From positions 54,456 through 118,455 of the forward strand of contig NZ_AUFB01000017.1 of assembly GCF_000426285.1 (NCBI RefSeq): a stretch of DNA of 64,000 nucleotides, read 5' to 3'. The translations under genes and the position numbers were made by a program. The stretch's first letter is position 1. Each line of letters opens with the position of its first letter. The DNA comes from Rhizobium leucaenae USDA 9039. Its GTDB lineage: Bacteria; Pseudomonadota; Alphaproteobacteria; Rhizobiales; Rhizobiaceae. Below are positions 19,403 through 28,915 of the stretch, in pieces. The notes under the pieces were generated by a model. That model saw only the letters and a program-made list of their open reading frames with translations. It was not told the DNA's origin and ran no database searches.

Positions 19403-21781
19403 TTATCGGCGTCCGCGCGGCGGTCTTGTTCCCGGCGCTTTGCGTGCCGGGGTCTTGTTGCGTCGCGTCGCCTTGTGGAAGGAGCGCACCGCCGTGGGCA
19501 TGGCGCGGCCGTCGCTCAACATTTCGAAGCGCAAGGCACCGGCCAGCGGGATCGCTTCCGCAAGGCGCACCGTGACGCTGTCACCGAGGCGAAAGCCGAG
19601 CCCCGTCTTTTCACCCGTCAGCGCCTGATGGGCCTCGTCATAGATGAAATAGTCGGAGCCGAGCGTAGATATAGGGATGAAGCCGTCGGCACCATAGTCG
19701 GGCAGGGTGACAAAAAGTCCCGACTTGGTGACACCGCCGACGCGGGCCTCGAATTCCTCGCCGATGCGCCCGACGAGATGATGCGCGATCAGCCGGTCGA
19801 CCGTCTCGCGTTCCGCAGCCATGGCACGGCGCTCGAACGTGGAAATTTCGGCGGCGATATCGTCGAGCGTGGCTTCCTCGTCCGGCGTGATGCCACCTTC
19901 ACCGAAGCCGAGGGAGCCGACGAGGGCGCGATGCACAATCAAATCGGCATAGCGGCGGATTGGCGAGGTGAAATGCGCGTATTTCATCAGGTTCAGGCCG
20001 AAATGCCCGATATTGTCGGGGCTATAGATCGCCTGGCTCTGCGAGCGCAGCACCATCTCATTGACCATGGTCTGATGCGCCGTGCCTTCGGCCTTCGCCA
20101 GGATGCCGTTGAAGCTGTTGGCGCGGACATTACCGCCCTTGACGAGCGAGATGCCGAGCGTTGCGAGAAATTCGCGCAGCACTTCCTGCTTGGCAAGTGT
20201 CGGGCCGTCATGGATGCGATAGATCAGCACCTGCCGCTTCTTTTCCAGCGTTTCGGCGGCGGCGACATTCGCCTGGATCATCATTTCTTCGATGAGCTTG
20301 TGGGCATCGAGACGCGGCGGCACGAAGACCCGGTCGACCGTGCCATCCGGCTTCAGCAGGATCTTGCGTTCGGGCATGTCGAGTTCAAGCGGCTGGCGCC
20401 GGTCGCGGCCGCGCTTCATCACCTCATAGGCATGCCAAAGCGGCTTCAGGATCGGCTCCAGCATCGGTCCGGTCTTATCATCCGGCTTACCGTCGATCGC
20501 CGCCTGCGCCTGTTGATAGGAGAGCTTTGCGGCACTCTTCATCATGATGCGATGGAAGGTATGGCCCGCCTTCCGGCCTTCCTTGGAAAAGATCATCCGC
20601 ACCGCAAGGGCAGGGCGATCAACGCCCTCCTTGAGGGAGCAGAGATCGTTGGAGATGCGCTCGGGCAGCATCGGCACGACGCGATCCGGAAAATAGACCG
20701 AATTGCCGCGCTTCAGCGCCTCGCGATCCAGCGCCGAGCCGGGGCGGACATACCAGGAGACATCGGCAATGGCGACAGTGACGATCACACCGCCGGGATT
20801 GTCCGGCGAGGGGTCCAGTTCGGCACAAACAGCATCGTCGTGGTCCTTGGCGTCGGCCGGATCGATGGTGATCAGCGGCAGGCTGCGCCAATCCTCGCGA
20901 TGCGACATGGTCGCAGGCTTAGCGGCGTCCGCCTCGCCGATTGCGGCCGCCGGGAAGACATGCGGGATTCCATGCGCATGGATGGCGATCATCGAGATCG
21001 CCTTTTCGGACGCGACGGAACCGACGACCGACAGCACCTTGGCGCGCGGCAGGCCGAAACGGCCGAGGCGAGCCACTTCGACCTCGACCAGATCGCCGTC
21101 CTTGGCATCGCCGATATAATCCGGATCGATGACCATTTCCTCGCCACGCCGCTCGATCGGCATCAGCCGTCCACCGCCACCCGGCGTCTCGCGAAAGACG
21201 CCCATGGTTGCGGCCAGACGCTTGTCGATGACCCTGATGATGCGCGCGCTATAGGCCGGGCCGCCGCGATCGACAGCAGGAAATATCTTGGCGAGGATGC
21301 GGTCGCCCATGCCGGCAACCGGAGCCTTGCCCTTGCCGTTACGGCCGGCAGGCGAAGAGGACTGCTTGATCATCACGGCCGGCGCCACGCCGTTTTCCTC
21401 CGGCCATTCGGTCGGACGGCCGATCAGCTCGCCGTCCTTGTCGCGTGTGGTGATGTCGAGGACCGCGATCGGCGGCAGCGCTCCAGGGCGGATGAGCGAC
21501 TTGCGGCTCTTCTGCACCATGCCCTCTTCTTCAAGCTCGCGCAGGAGGTTCTTAAGCTCGACACGGCTCTCGCCCTTCAATCCGAACGCCTTGGCAAGCT
21601 CGCGCTTGGAAGCCTGCTGCGGGTGATCGGCGATGAACCGCAGAAGGACTTCGCGCGGCGGCAACACACCGTGCACGATCGCCATCATAGGCTCCTGGTC
21701 GCCGCTGTTTTTCGCCGCACGTCCGGCCTTGCCGGGGCGTCGCTCCGACGATGAAATCCTGCCGCGCGGTTCTCTGCTCAC
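19403..21781 (-). CDS. rnr: Ribonuclease R
   Basis: Processive 3'-5' exoribonuclease that degrades structured RNA and acts in rRNA and tmRNA quality control. The 792-residue protein has a winged-helix N-terminus (SKRELAKAFGLKGESRVELK), cold-shock domains, the RNB catalytic domain with metal-binding DPADAKDHDDAV, the HFTSPIRRYADLIVHRAL motif, an S1 domain (FEARVGGVTKSGLFVTLPDYG) and a basic Arg/Lys/Pro tail. Its ATG overlaps the topA stop codon by 4 bases (ATGA), so translation of the two is coupled. DUF983 follows 31 bp downstream. Confidence 0.96.
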   Translation of the reverse strand: MSREPRGRISSSERRPGKAGRAAKNSGDQEPMMAIVHGVLPPREVLLRFIADHPQQASKRELAKAFGLKGESRVELKNLLRELEEEGMVQKSRKSLIRPGALPPIAVLDITTRDKDGELIGRPTEWPEENGVAPAVMIKQSSSPAGRNGKGKAPVAGMGDRILAKIFPAVDRGGPAYSARIIRVIDKRLAATMGVFRETPGGGGRLMPIERRGEEMVIDPDYIGDAKDGDLVEVEVARLGRFGLPRAKVLSVVGSVASEKAISMIAIHAHGIPHVFPAAAIGEADAAKPATMSHREDWRSLPLITIDPADAKDHDDAVCAELDPSPDNPGGVIVTVAIADVSWYVRPGSALDREALKRGNSVYFPDRVVPMLPERISNDLCSLKEGVDRPALAVRMIFSKEGRKAGHTFHRIMMKSAAKLSYQQAQAAIDGKPDDKTGPMLEPILKPLWHAYEVMKRGRDRRQPLELDMPERKILLKPDGTVDRVFVPPRLDAHKLIEEMMIQANVAAAETLEKKRQVLIYRIHDGPTLAKQEVLREFLATLGISLVKGGNVRANSFNGILAKAEGTAHQTMVNEMVLRSQSQAIYSPDNIGHFGLNLMKYAHFTSPIRRYADLIVHRALVGSLGFGEGGITPDEEATLDDIAAEISTFERRAMAAERETVDRLIAHHLVGRIGEEFEARVGGVTKSGLFVTLPDYGADGFIPISTLGSDYFIYDEAHQALTGEKTGLGFRLGDSVTVRLAEAIPLAGALRFEMLSDGRAMPTAVRSFHKATRRNKTPARKAPGTRPPRGRR

Positions 21782-24450
21782 TCTGCGCTCTTCTTTTTGG
21801 CTGTCGTCTTGGTCGCAGTCTTCTTTGTAGCAGCTTTTGGCTTGGCGGTCGTCTTCGTCGCCTTCGCGCCTGCGGCTGCAGTCTTCGCCTTGGCAGGCGC
21901 CTTCTTCGGCGCACTGCCGCTCTTGCCAGCCTTTGCCGCGATCAGAGCCAGAGCTTCCTCGACCGTAATTGCCTGCGGGTCAGTCCCCTTCGGCAGCGTG
22001 GCGTTGACCTTGCCCCAATTGACATAGGGACCGTATTTGCCGTCGCGAACGGTGATTGCACCGCCATCCGGGTGCTGCCCGAGATCCTTCAGCGCCGCTG
22101 GCGTGCCGCCGCGTGCTCCGCCGCCGGCCTTGCTTTGCTTTTCCGCGAGAACAGTGACGGCGCGGTTGAGGCCGACGGTGAAAACATCCTCGACCGTCTC
22201 GAGATTGGCGTAGCTGCCGTCATGCAGCAGGAACGGCCCGTAGCGGCCGATGCCGGACGAGATCATCTTGCCGCTTTCCGGATGCTTGCCGATATCGCGC
22301 GGAAGCGAGATCAGTGCCATGGCCTTTTCATAATCGATATCTTCGGGTTTCCAGCCCCTCGGCAGCGAGGCGCGCTTGGCCTCCTTGCCGTCGCCGCGCT
22401 GGATATAGGGCCCGAAGCGGCCGGAACGCAGCGTCAGCTCTTCGCCGGTGACCGGATCGGTGCCGAGCGCCTTCGGTTCGTTCATCCCGCTGGCTTCGGC
22501 CTCCGCGCCGCCTTCCGAGGAGAGCTGGCGCGTGTAGTTGCATTCCGGATAGTTCGAGCAGCCGATGAAGGCTCCGTATTTGCCGAGTTTCAGCGACAGA
22601 TTGCCCGTGCCGCAGACCTGGCAGATACGCGGATCGCTGCCGTCCTCGCGCTTCGGGAAGACCAGCGGCGCGAGCGCCTCGTTCAGCGCGTCAAGCACAT
22701 TGGTGACGCGCAGCTCCTTCGTATCCTCGATCTGGGCGAAGAAATCACGCCAGAAGTCGCGCAACACGTCCTTCCAGTTCAATTCGCCGGCGGAGATACG
22801 ATCGAGCTTCTCTTCGAGGTCGGCGGTGAAGTCGTATTCGACGTATTTCGTGAAGAAGCTTTCGAGGAAAGCGGTGACGAGCCGGCCCTTGGCCTGCGGC
22901 AACAGCTTGCGTTTGTCGATCGTCACATAGTCGCGGTCTCGCAGCGTCGCCAGCGTCGCCGCATAGGTCGACGGGCGGCCGATGCCGAGTTCTTCCATCT
23001 TCTTGATCAGCGATGCTTCCGAATAGCGCGGCGGCGGCTCGGTGAAGTGCTGCGTCGAATTGATCTTCTGCTTGGCGAGATTTTCGCGCGCATTGATCTC
23101 CGGCAGGCGGCCATCCTCGTCGTCGGCATCGTCGCTCTGCTCGCCGTCTTCCTTCTGATCGGTATAGGCAGCGATAAAGCCGTCGAAGCGGATGACCGAA
23201 CCGACGGCGCGGAGACCGGCCTTCTGGCCGGCATTATCAGCAAGGATTTCGACGGTCGTCCGCTCGATCTCGGCCGAGGCCATCTGGCTGGCAATGCCGC
23301 GCTTCCAGATGAGGTCATAGAGCCTGATCTGATCGGCATCGAGGAATTTGCGGACACGATCCGGCGAGCGATCGAAATCGGTCGGACGGATCGCCTCGTG
23401 CGCTTCTTGAGCGTTCTTCGCCTTGGTCGAATAGAAGCGTGCCTTTTCCGGCAGGTAGCGATTGCCGAACTGATCGGCGATGGAGCGCCGCGCCGCGTCG
23501 ATCGCTTCCGGCGCCATCTGCACGCCGTCCGTACGCATATAGGTGATGAGACCGACGGTTTCGCCGCCAATATCGACGCCTTCATAGAGCTTCTGCGCAA
23601 CCTGCATCGTGCGGGATGCCGAGAAGCCGAGCTTGGAGGAGGCGGCCTGCTGCAGGGTGGACGTGGTGAAAGGCGGGCTCGGATTGCGCTTGACCGGCTT
23701 TGCCTCGACCGTGTCGACGACATAGGCGGCGCCTTCCAGCAGCGCCTTCAGCTTGCCGGCCTCTTCGCCATTGCCGATCGAACGCGGCTGCAGGCGCTTG
23801 CCGTTGGCGGCGACGAGCCTCGCTTCGAATTCGTCACCGCGCGGTGTCTTCAGGATCGCCGACAGATTCCAATATTCTTCAGAGACGAAACGTTCGATCT
23901 CCGACTCGCGGTCGCAGACGAGTCGCAAGGCCACCGACTGCACGCGGCCGGCCGAACGGGCACCCGGCAGCTTGCGCCAGAGCACCGGCGAGAGATTGAA
24001 GCCGACGAGATAGTCGAGGGCGCGGCGGGCAAGATAGGCGTCGACCAGCGGCACGTCGATATCGCGCGGCTCGGCCATCGCGTCGAGCACCGCCTTCTTG
24101 GTGATAGCGTTGAAGACGACGCGCTTTACGGGCTTACCGTTGATGACGCGCTTCTTGTTCAAGAGGTCAAGCACGTGCCAGGATATCGCTTCACCTTCGC
24201 GATCCGGGTCGGTCGCGAGGATCAAGCCGTCGGAGGATTTCACCGCGTCGGCAATGTCCTTGATACGCTTTTGCGAAGCGCCATCGACTTCCCAGAGCAT
24301 CTCGAAATCTTGATCGGGCAGGACTGAGCCGTCCTTGGCAGGCAGGTCACGCACATGGCCAAAGGAGGCAAGAACCTTATATCCGGGTCCCAGATATTTG
24401 TTGATTGTCTTGGCCTTGGCAGGCGATTCCACCACTACAACGTTCATCAT
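21778..24450 (-). CDS. topA: DNA topoisomerase I
   Basis: Relaxes negatively supercoiled DNA. The 890-residue protein starts MNVVVVESPAKAKTINKYLG (TOPRIM domain, with the acidic triad near ATDPDREGEAISWH), and the active-site Tyr lies in GLITYMRTDGVQM. After the core there is one intact Cys4 zinc finger (CQVCGTGNLS...GCSNYPEC) followed by degenerate zinc-ribbon repeats that have lost their cysteines (SGRFGPYIQRGDGKEA and similar). The C-terminus is a long Lys/Ala/Thr-rich histone-like tail. The start may be one Met later. Its stop overlaps the rnr start, and dprA lies 237 bp upstream. Confidence 0.96.
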   Translation of the reverse strand: MMNVVVVESPAKAKTINKYLGPGYKVLASFGHVRDLPAKDGSVLPDQDFEMLWEVDGASQKRIKDIADAVKSSDGLILATDPDREGEAISWHVLDLLNKKRVINGKPVKRVVFNAITKKAVLDAMAEPRDIDVPLVDAYLARRALDYLVGFNLSPVLWRKLPGARSAGRVQSVALRLVCDRESEIERFVSEEYWNLSAILKTPRGDEFEARLVAANGKRLQPRSIGNGEEAGKLKALLEGAAYVVDTVEAKPVKRNPSPPFTTSTLQQAASSKLGFSASRTMQVAQKLYEGVDIGGETVGLITYMRTDGVQMAPEAIDAARRSIADQFGNRYLPEKARFYSTKAKNAQEAHEAIRPTDFDRSPDRVRKFLDADQIRLYDLIWKRGIASQMASAEIERTTVEILADNAGQKAGLRAVGSVIRFDGFIAAYTDQKEDGEQSDDADDEDGRLPEINARENLAKQKINSTQHFTEPPPRYSEASLIKKMEELGIGRPSTYAATLATLRDRDYVTIDKRKLLPQAKGRLVTAFLESFFTKYVEYDFTADLEEKLDRISAGELNWKDVLRDFWRDFFAQIEDTKELRVTNVLDALNEALAPLVFPKREDGSDPRICQVCGTGNLSLKLGKYGAFIGCSNYPECNYTRQLSSEGGAEAEASGMNEPKALGTDPVTGEELTLRSGRFGPYIQRGDGKEAKRASLPRGWKPEDIDYEKAMALISLPRDIGKHPESGKMISSGIGRYGPFLLHDGSYANLETVEDVFTVGLNRAVTVLAEKQSKAGGGARGGTPAALKDLGQHPDGGAITVRDGKYGPYVNWGKVNATLPKGTDPQAITVEEALALIAAKAGKSGSAPKKAPAKAKTAAAGAKATKTTAKPKAATKKTATKTTAKKKSAE

Positions 24451-24687
24451 AAATCTCTGAATGCGAGGTCGCGCCGGAAAAAGGCACGGGAGAGACGGGG
24501 TATTTTCGTTTCCCCGGCCTTCCGACATGGACAGGGAATTCGTTGTGGTCAAGAGGCTATATCGATTTTTGCGATCGGCGCGGCGATGCAATCCTTGCAA
24601 AATGGCATCTATGCTACAATCCTGATTAAGCGCCTCCGGGCGCTCCCGGCAGGTACGGTCATCATATCGGCACGGGCGGCGACACTT

Positions 24688-25839
24688 TCAATCCAGCATA
24701 GAGATCGACACCAATCCGCCGGGATGCCGATGCAGCCGGCCGGCCATGTCGAGTTCGAGAAGCACGGAATGAACGGCGGATACTGATAGGCCGGTATGCC
24801 GGATGATATCGTCGATTTCCACCGGCGTCGGTCCGAGCGCGTCGATGATCTCCCAGCGATCCGTATCGTCCGGTGGCAACGATATCGGTTTGTCGTTCTT
24901 TGCAGCGGGCGCTTCGGCAAGCTGCGGGCGGAACAGATCGGGCTCGGCCAGCGGCCTCAGCGCCTCGATGATGTCATCCGGACTGGTGACGATCATCGCG
25001 CCATCCTTCAGCAAACCATTGGTGCCTTCACAGCGCGGATCGAGCGGAGAGCCCGGCACGGCAAATACCAGCCGGCCGAATTCGCCCGCGAGCCGCGCGG
25101 TGATCAGCGAGCCGGAGCGCGTTGCCGCCTCGACCACGACGAGGCCCAGCGAGATGCCAGCTATCAGCCGGTTGCGACGGGGAAAATCGCGTGCGCGTGG
25201 CTCCCAACCGAATGGCATTTCGCTGACGGCAAGGCCGTTGCCGTCCCATATTTCATGAAGAAGGCCGACATTTTCGGGCGGGTAGGGCTGGTCAAGCCCG
25301 CCGGCCATGGCGGCGATCGTGCCGGTTTCCAGGCTGGCGCGGTGAGCCGCCGTGTCGATGCCGCGGGCAAGGCCGGAGACCACGGCATAGCCGGCTTGTC
25401 CGCAAGCGCGGGCGATCATCGCGGTGAATTTGGCGCCGCTGATCGAGGCGTTGCGCGAGCCGACGAGGCCAATCGCAGGTTGGGTTGCCGTCGGCAGATT
25501 GCCCTTGACGGCGAGAAGCGGCGGCGCGCCGTCGATCTCCCTCAGCGCCTGCGGATAGTCCGGTTCGCCGATACCCATGAAGCGCGCGCCGAAACGATGC
25601 GCGGCCTCCAGTTCGCGCAGTGCATCGTGCTCGCTGGCGATACGTATAGCCCGCGTCGAACCGCCGCGCTGCGAGAGTTCCGGCAGCGCGGCGAGTGCGG
25701 CTTCGGCTGAGCCATAGTGGCGGATGAGGTCGCGAAAGGTGGAGGGGCCGACATTGTCGGAACGGATCAGGCGGAGCCAGGCTATCCTTTGTTTTTCCGT
25801 CAGCGCAATTCCGATCCGTTCTGCGCTGCCTCTTCCCAT
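24688..25839 (-). CDS. dprA: DNA-processing protein DprA
   Basis: Binds single-stranded DNA and loads RecA in natural transformation; widely conserved in bacteria without known competence. The 383-residue protein has an N-terminal SAM-like helical domain (AWLRLIRSDNVGPSTFRDLI), the Rossmann-type core with GLVGSRNASISG, VVSGLARGIDTAAHRASL and PRRNRLIAGISLGLVVVEAA, and a C-terminal winged helix (VEIDDIIRHTGLSVSAVHSVL). Its start shares one base with the plsY stop, so it is in the pyrB-pyrC-plsY-dprA transcription unit. Confidence 0.95.
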   Translation of the reverse strand: MGRGSAERIGIALTEKQRIAWLRLIRSDNVGPSTFRDLIRHYGSAEAALAALPELSQRGGSTRAIRIASEHDALRELEAAHRFGARFMGIGEPDYPQALREIDGAPPLLAVKGNLPTATQPAIGLVGSRNASISGAKFTAMIARACGQAGYAVVSGLARGIDTAAHRASLETGTIAAMAGGLDQPYPPENVGLLHEIWDGNGLAVSEMPFGWEPRARDFPRRNRLIAGISLGLVVVEAATRSGSLITARLAGEFGRLVFAVPGSPLDPRCEGTNGLLKDGAMIVTSPDDIIEALRPLAEPDLFRPQLAEAPAAKNDKPISLPPDDTDRWEIIDALGPTPVEIDDIIRHTGLSVSAVHSVLLELDMAGRLHRHPGGLVSISMLD

Positions 25840-26456
25840 TACCCCTTCGCTCCGATCTTCGTTTCCGTGCCGGTGGTCAGCCTGGCAATATTGGCTCTGT
25901 GCTTGTACCAGGCGATGATGGTCATCAGCGCCATGGCCGCGGCGATCTTATCGGCGCCTAATATCCATAGTGCAACCGGAATGACAAGGGTTGCAACCAA
26001 TGCGGAGAGCGAGGAGTAGCGGGTCGTAAAGGCGATCGCCAGCCAGACGATGGAGAAGATCAGAGCCATCAATGGCGCGAGCCCCAGGAGAATACCAAGA
26101 TAGGTCGCGACGCCCTTGCCGCCTTTGAATCCGATCCAGACCGGGAAGATGTGGCCGATGAAGGCGGCAAAGCCGGCGAGCACGCTCGCGTCCTCACCGA
26201 AGAAATGCGCGACGATCAACACGGCGGCCGTCCCCTTGAAGGCGTCGAGCAGTAGCGTTGCTATCGCCAGCGGCTTGTTGCCGGTGCGCAGCACATTAGT
26301 CGCGCCGATATTGCCGGAGCCGATCTTGCGGACATCGCCGAGGCCGGCCATGCGCGTCAGAACCAGGCCGAAGGGGATAGAGCCGAGCAGGTAGCCGATG
26401 ACGATAGCTGCCAGCGCCGTTGGCAGGGTCAACTGCCATGTCCAGAAATCCGCCAT
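25839..26456 (-). CDS. plsY: Glycerol-3-phosphate acyltransferase PlsY
   Basis: Inner-membrane enzyme that transfers an acyl group from acyl-phosphate to glycerol-3-phosphate, the first step of phospholipid synthesis. About 205 residues with five predicted spans and the three family motifs: GSIPFGLVLTR, GSGNIGATNVLR and GHIFPVWIGFKGGKGVAT. The ATG is preferred over a GTG one codon upstream; GGGGAA lies upstream. It is 32 bp downstream of the pyrC-like gene and overlaps dprA by one base. Confidence 0.95.
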   Translation of the reverse strand: MADFWTWQLTLPTALAAIVIGYLLGSIPFGLVLTRMAGLGDVRKIGSGNIGATNVLRTGNKPLAIATLLLDAFKGTAAVLIVAHFFGEDASVLAGFAAFIGHIFPVWIGFKGGKGVATYLGILLGLAPLMALIFSIVWLAIAFTTRYSSLSALVATLVIPVALWILGADKIAAAMALMTIIAWYKHRANIARLTTGTETKIGAKG

Positions 26457-26488
26457 CACTTTCTATTCCCCATAAGCCCGAGCTTTGC

Positions 26489-27778
26489 CTAGAGACTGTG
26501 AACCAGCTTGCCGGCGACATAGGTCGCGATCGCCCTGCCGGTCATTCGCGCGTCTTCGAACGGTGTATTCTTCGAGCGCGACAGAAGCATGTCTTTGGCA
26601 ACAAGCCAAGGTTCGTCGAGATCGATCAAAGCGATATCTGCCTTCGCGCCCGGCTTCAGCGTGCCGGCATCAAGACCGAAGATCTGCGCGGGCCGCGTGG
26701 AAAGGGCATCGATCAGCCGCATCAGGCTTACCTCGCCACTGTGATGCAGCCGCAGCGCGGCGGCGAGCAGCGTCTCCAGACCGACCGCGCCGTCCTCGGC
26801 CTCGCCGAAAGGCAGGCGCTTGGTATCCACATCCTGCGGGTCGTGCGACGAGACGATGATGTCGATGGTGCCGTCCGCAAGCGCCTCGATCATGGCCGTG
26901 CGGTCATCCTCGGAGCGCAGCGGCGGATAGAGCTTGAAGAAAGTGCGGTATTCGCCGATGTCGTTTTCGTTGAGGGCGAGATTGTTGATCGAAATCCCGC
27001 AGGTGACCTTTGCGCCGCGCGTGCGGGCGAGGCGGATGGCCTCCGCCGATTCGGGCACGGAGATCATCGCCGCGTGATAGTGGCTGCGGGTCAACGCCGC
27101 GATCCTGAGATCGCGCTCGAGCGGAATGAGTTCGCTTTCCTTCGGAATACCGGATAGCCCCAGCCAGCTCGCGAGCAACCCCTCATGCATGACGCCGTTG
27201 GCGCCGAGATATTTGTCGCGGGTCTCGCAGGAGACCACGGCGCCGAATTCGCGCGCATAAGTCATGATGCGGCGTAGGACCTGCGTGTCGTAAACGCCGG
27301 AATGCGCGTCGGTGAAGACCACGGCGCCGGCTTCCCTGAGGAGACCGATTTCCGTCATTTCCTCTCCAGCGAGCCCCTTGGTAATCGCCGCTGCCGGATA
27401 AACATTGACGAGGGCCGTGTCGCGGGCCGTCTTCTTCACGAATTCGACCAAGGCGATGTCATCGATGACGGGATTCGTGTCCGGCATCATGATGAAAGAC
27501 GTCACGCCGCCGGCCGCGGCCGCGCGGCTCGCCGATGCGATAGTCTCGCGATGTTCGCCGCCGGGCTCGCCTATATGGACGCGGGCATCGACCAGGCCCG
27601 GCACGGCGACGAGGCCGGTGCAATCACGTACTTCAGCTCCCTTCGGCGTGGCATGCCCGTGCGCATCCTTGCTGGCAGCGAGAATGACGCCGTTTTCGAC
27701 GATGATCGTGCCGACCTCGTCGAGATTGCGCGAGGGATCGATGATGCGGACGTTCTGGAGGACGATCGAGTTGCTCAT
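26489..27778 (-). CDS. Dihydroorotase-like protein lacking most metal ligands (probable non-catalytic PyrC')
   Basis: Length (429 residues) and overall sequence match type I dihydroorotase, but the active site is broken. The HxHxR motif reads DARVHIGEPG (Arg66 for the first His, Gly70 for Arg); VHCED is VSCET (Ser183 for His); HVST is MISV (Met238 for His); TDHAPH is SSHDPQ (Ser311 for Asp, Gln315 for His). Lys134 of AITKG remains. Such pseudo-dihydroorotases, known as PyrC' in Pseudomonas, are structural partners of aspartate transcarbamoylase and lack DHOase activity. Its start overlaps the pyrB stop by 4 bases, which fits a stoichiometric complex with PyrB. A catalytic dihydroorotase should be encoded elsewhere. 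Confidence 0.88.
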   Translation of the reverse strand: MSNSIVLQNVRIIDPSRNLDEVGTIIVENGVILAASKDAHGHATPKGAEVRDCTGLVAVPGLVDARVHIGEPGGEHRETIASASRAAAAGGVTSFIMMPDTNPVIDDIALVEFVKKTARDTALVNVYPAAAITKGLAGEEMTEIGLLREAGAVVFTDAHSGVYDTQVLRRIMTYAREFGAVVSCETRDKYLGANGVMHEGLLASWLGLSGIPKESELIPLERDLRIAALTRSHYHAAMISVPESAEAIRLARTRGAKVTCGISINNLALNENDIGEYRTFFKLYPPLRSEDDRTAMIEALADGTIDIIVSSHDPQDVDTKRLPFGEAEDGAVGLETLLAAALRLHHSGEVSLMRLIDALSTRPAQIFGLDAGTLKPGAKADIALIDLDEPWLVAKDMLLSRSKNTPFEDARMTGRAIATYVAGKLVHSL

Positions 27779-28731
27779 GCGCCAGCTCCCTCGGTGCGCG
27801 GCCCCTGGTTTTGTGAGATCAGCAGCGCCTCCATGACCGCCATGCGCACCGCGACACCCATCTCCACCTGCTCGGCGATGACGCTTTGCGGGCCGTCAGC
27901 CACCTCGGAGGCAATCTCGACGCCGCGGTTCATCGGACCTGGATGCATGACCAGCGCATCCTCCTTGGCCGCCTTCAGCGTCTCGGCATCGAGCCCATGG
28001 AAATGATAGTATTCGCGTACCGACGGCACGAAGGCACCGGACATGCGTTCGCGCTGCAGCCGCAGCATCATCACCACGTCGGCGTCCTTCAGCCCCTCCT
28101 TCATCGAATGGAAGACTTCGACGCCCATGTCGGCGATCCCGGCCGGCAGCAGCGTGGCAGGCGCAATGACGCGGACCCGGGCGCCCATGGCATTCAGCAG
28201 CAGGATGTTGGAGCGCGCGACGCGCGAATGCAGCACGTCGCCGCAGATCGCCACGATGATGCGCGAAAGCTTGCCCTTGGCGCGACGAATGGTCAGCGCA
28301 TCGAGCAGCGCCTGTGTCGGATGCTCGTGCTGGCCGTCCCCGGCATTGACGACGGAGCAGGAGACTTTCTGCGCCAGCAGCGAGGCGGCACCCGCGCTGG
28401 AATGACGGATGACGAGGACATCGGGGCGCATGGCGTTCAGCGTCATCGCCGTATCGATCAGTGTTTCGCCCTTTTTCACTGAGGAATTGCCGACCGACAT
28501 GTTCATGACGTCGGCGCCGAGCCGCTTGCCGGCCAGTTCGAAGGAGGCTTGTGTGCGGGTCGAGGCTTCGAAAAACAGGTTGATCTGCGTCAACCCGCGA
28601 AGCGTCGATGTCTTCTTTTCGCGTTGCCGGCTGATCTTCACCGCCTCGTCGGCCTTGTCGAGAAGATAGGCGATATCTTGTTCGGTGAGGCCCTTGATGC
28701 CGATGAGGTGGCGGTGGGGGAAGAAGACCAT
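27775..28731 (-). CDS. pyrB: Aspartate carbamoyltransferase catalytic subunit
   Basis: Forms N-carbamoyl-aspartate from carbamoyl phosphate and aspartate in pyrimidine synthesis. The 318-residue protein has the carbamoyl-phosphate site FFEASTRTQASFELAGKRL, the HPTQALLDALTIRR motif, aspartate-binding MMLRLQRERM and the HPGPMNRGVEI motif. The start is set by a GGAGGG ribosome-binding site 6 bases before the ATG; the upstream in-frame Met has none. It heads a minus-strand unit with the pyrC-like gene (4-bp overlap), plsY and dprA. Confidence 0.97.
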   Translation of the reverse strand: MVFFPHRHLIGIKGLTEQDIAYLLDKADEAVKISRQREKKTSTLRGLTQINLFFEASTRTQASFELAGKRLGADVMNMSVGNSSVKKGETLIDTAMTLNAMRPDVLVIRHSSAGAASLLAQKVSCSVVNAGDGQHEHPTQALLDALTIRRAKGKLSRIIVAICGDVLHSRVARSNILLLNAMGARVRVIAPATLLPAGIADMGVEVFHSMKEGLKDADVVMMLRLQRERMSGAFVPSVREYYHFHGLDAETLKAAKEDALVMHPGPMNRGVEIASEVADGPQSVIAEQVEMGVAVRMAVMEALLISQNQGPRTEGAGA

Positions 28732-28915
28732 GACGTGCCCTCCGGATTTCGTCAGGGGGTCTATAAAGAGGGAGTGCCTCAGGGGCAAGCGCGGGCTTGC
28801 GTCACGCCTGTTTGTTCCCCATGCAATTTCGCCCGAATCCGGCTACAGCAGCTATGCTGGTGGGAGACGAAACTTCCAGTTTCCTTTTGCAACCCTCTTG
28901 CTCTACAAGCGATCC

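Noticed and set aside
19343..21754. 803-codon open frame on the plus strand
   Set aside because: It is the antisense shadow of rnr and DUF983; the product is rich in His, Arg and Asp with no domain.
21751..24327. 858-codon open frame on the plus strand
   Set aside because: It is the antisense shadow of topA.
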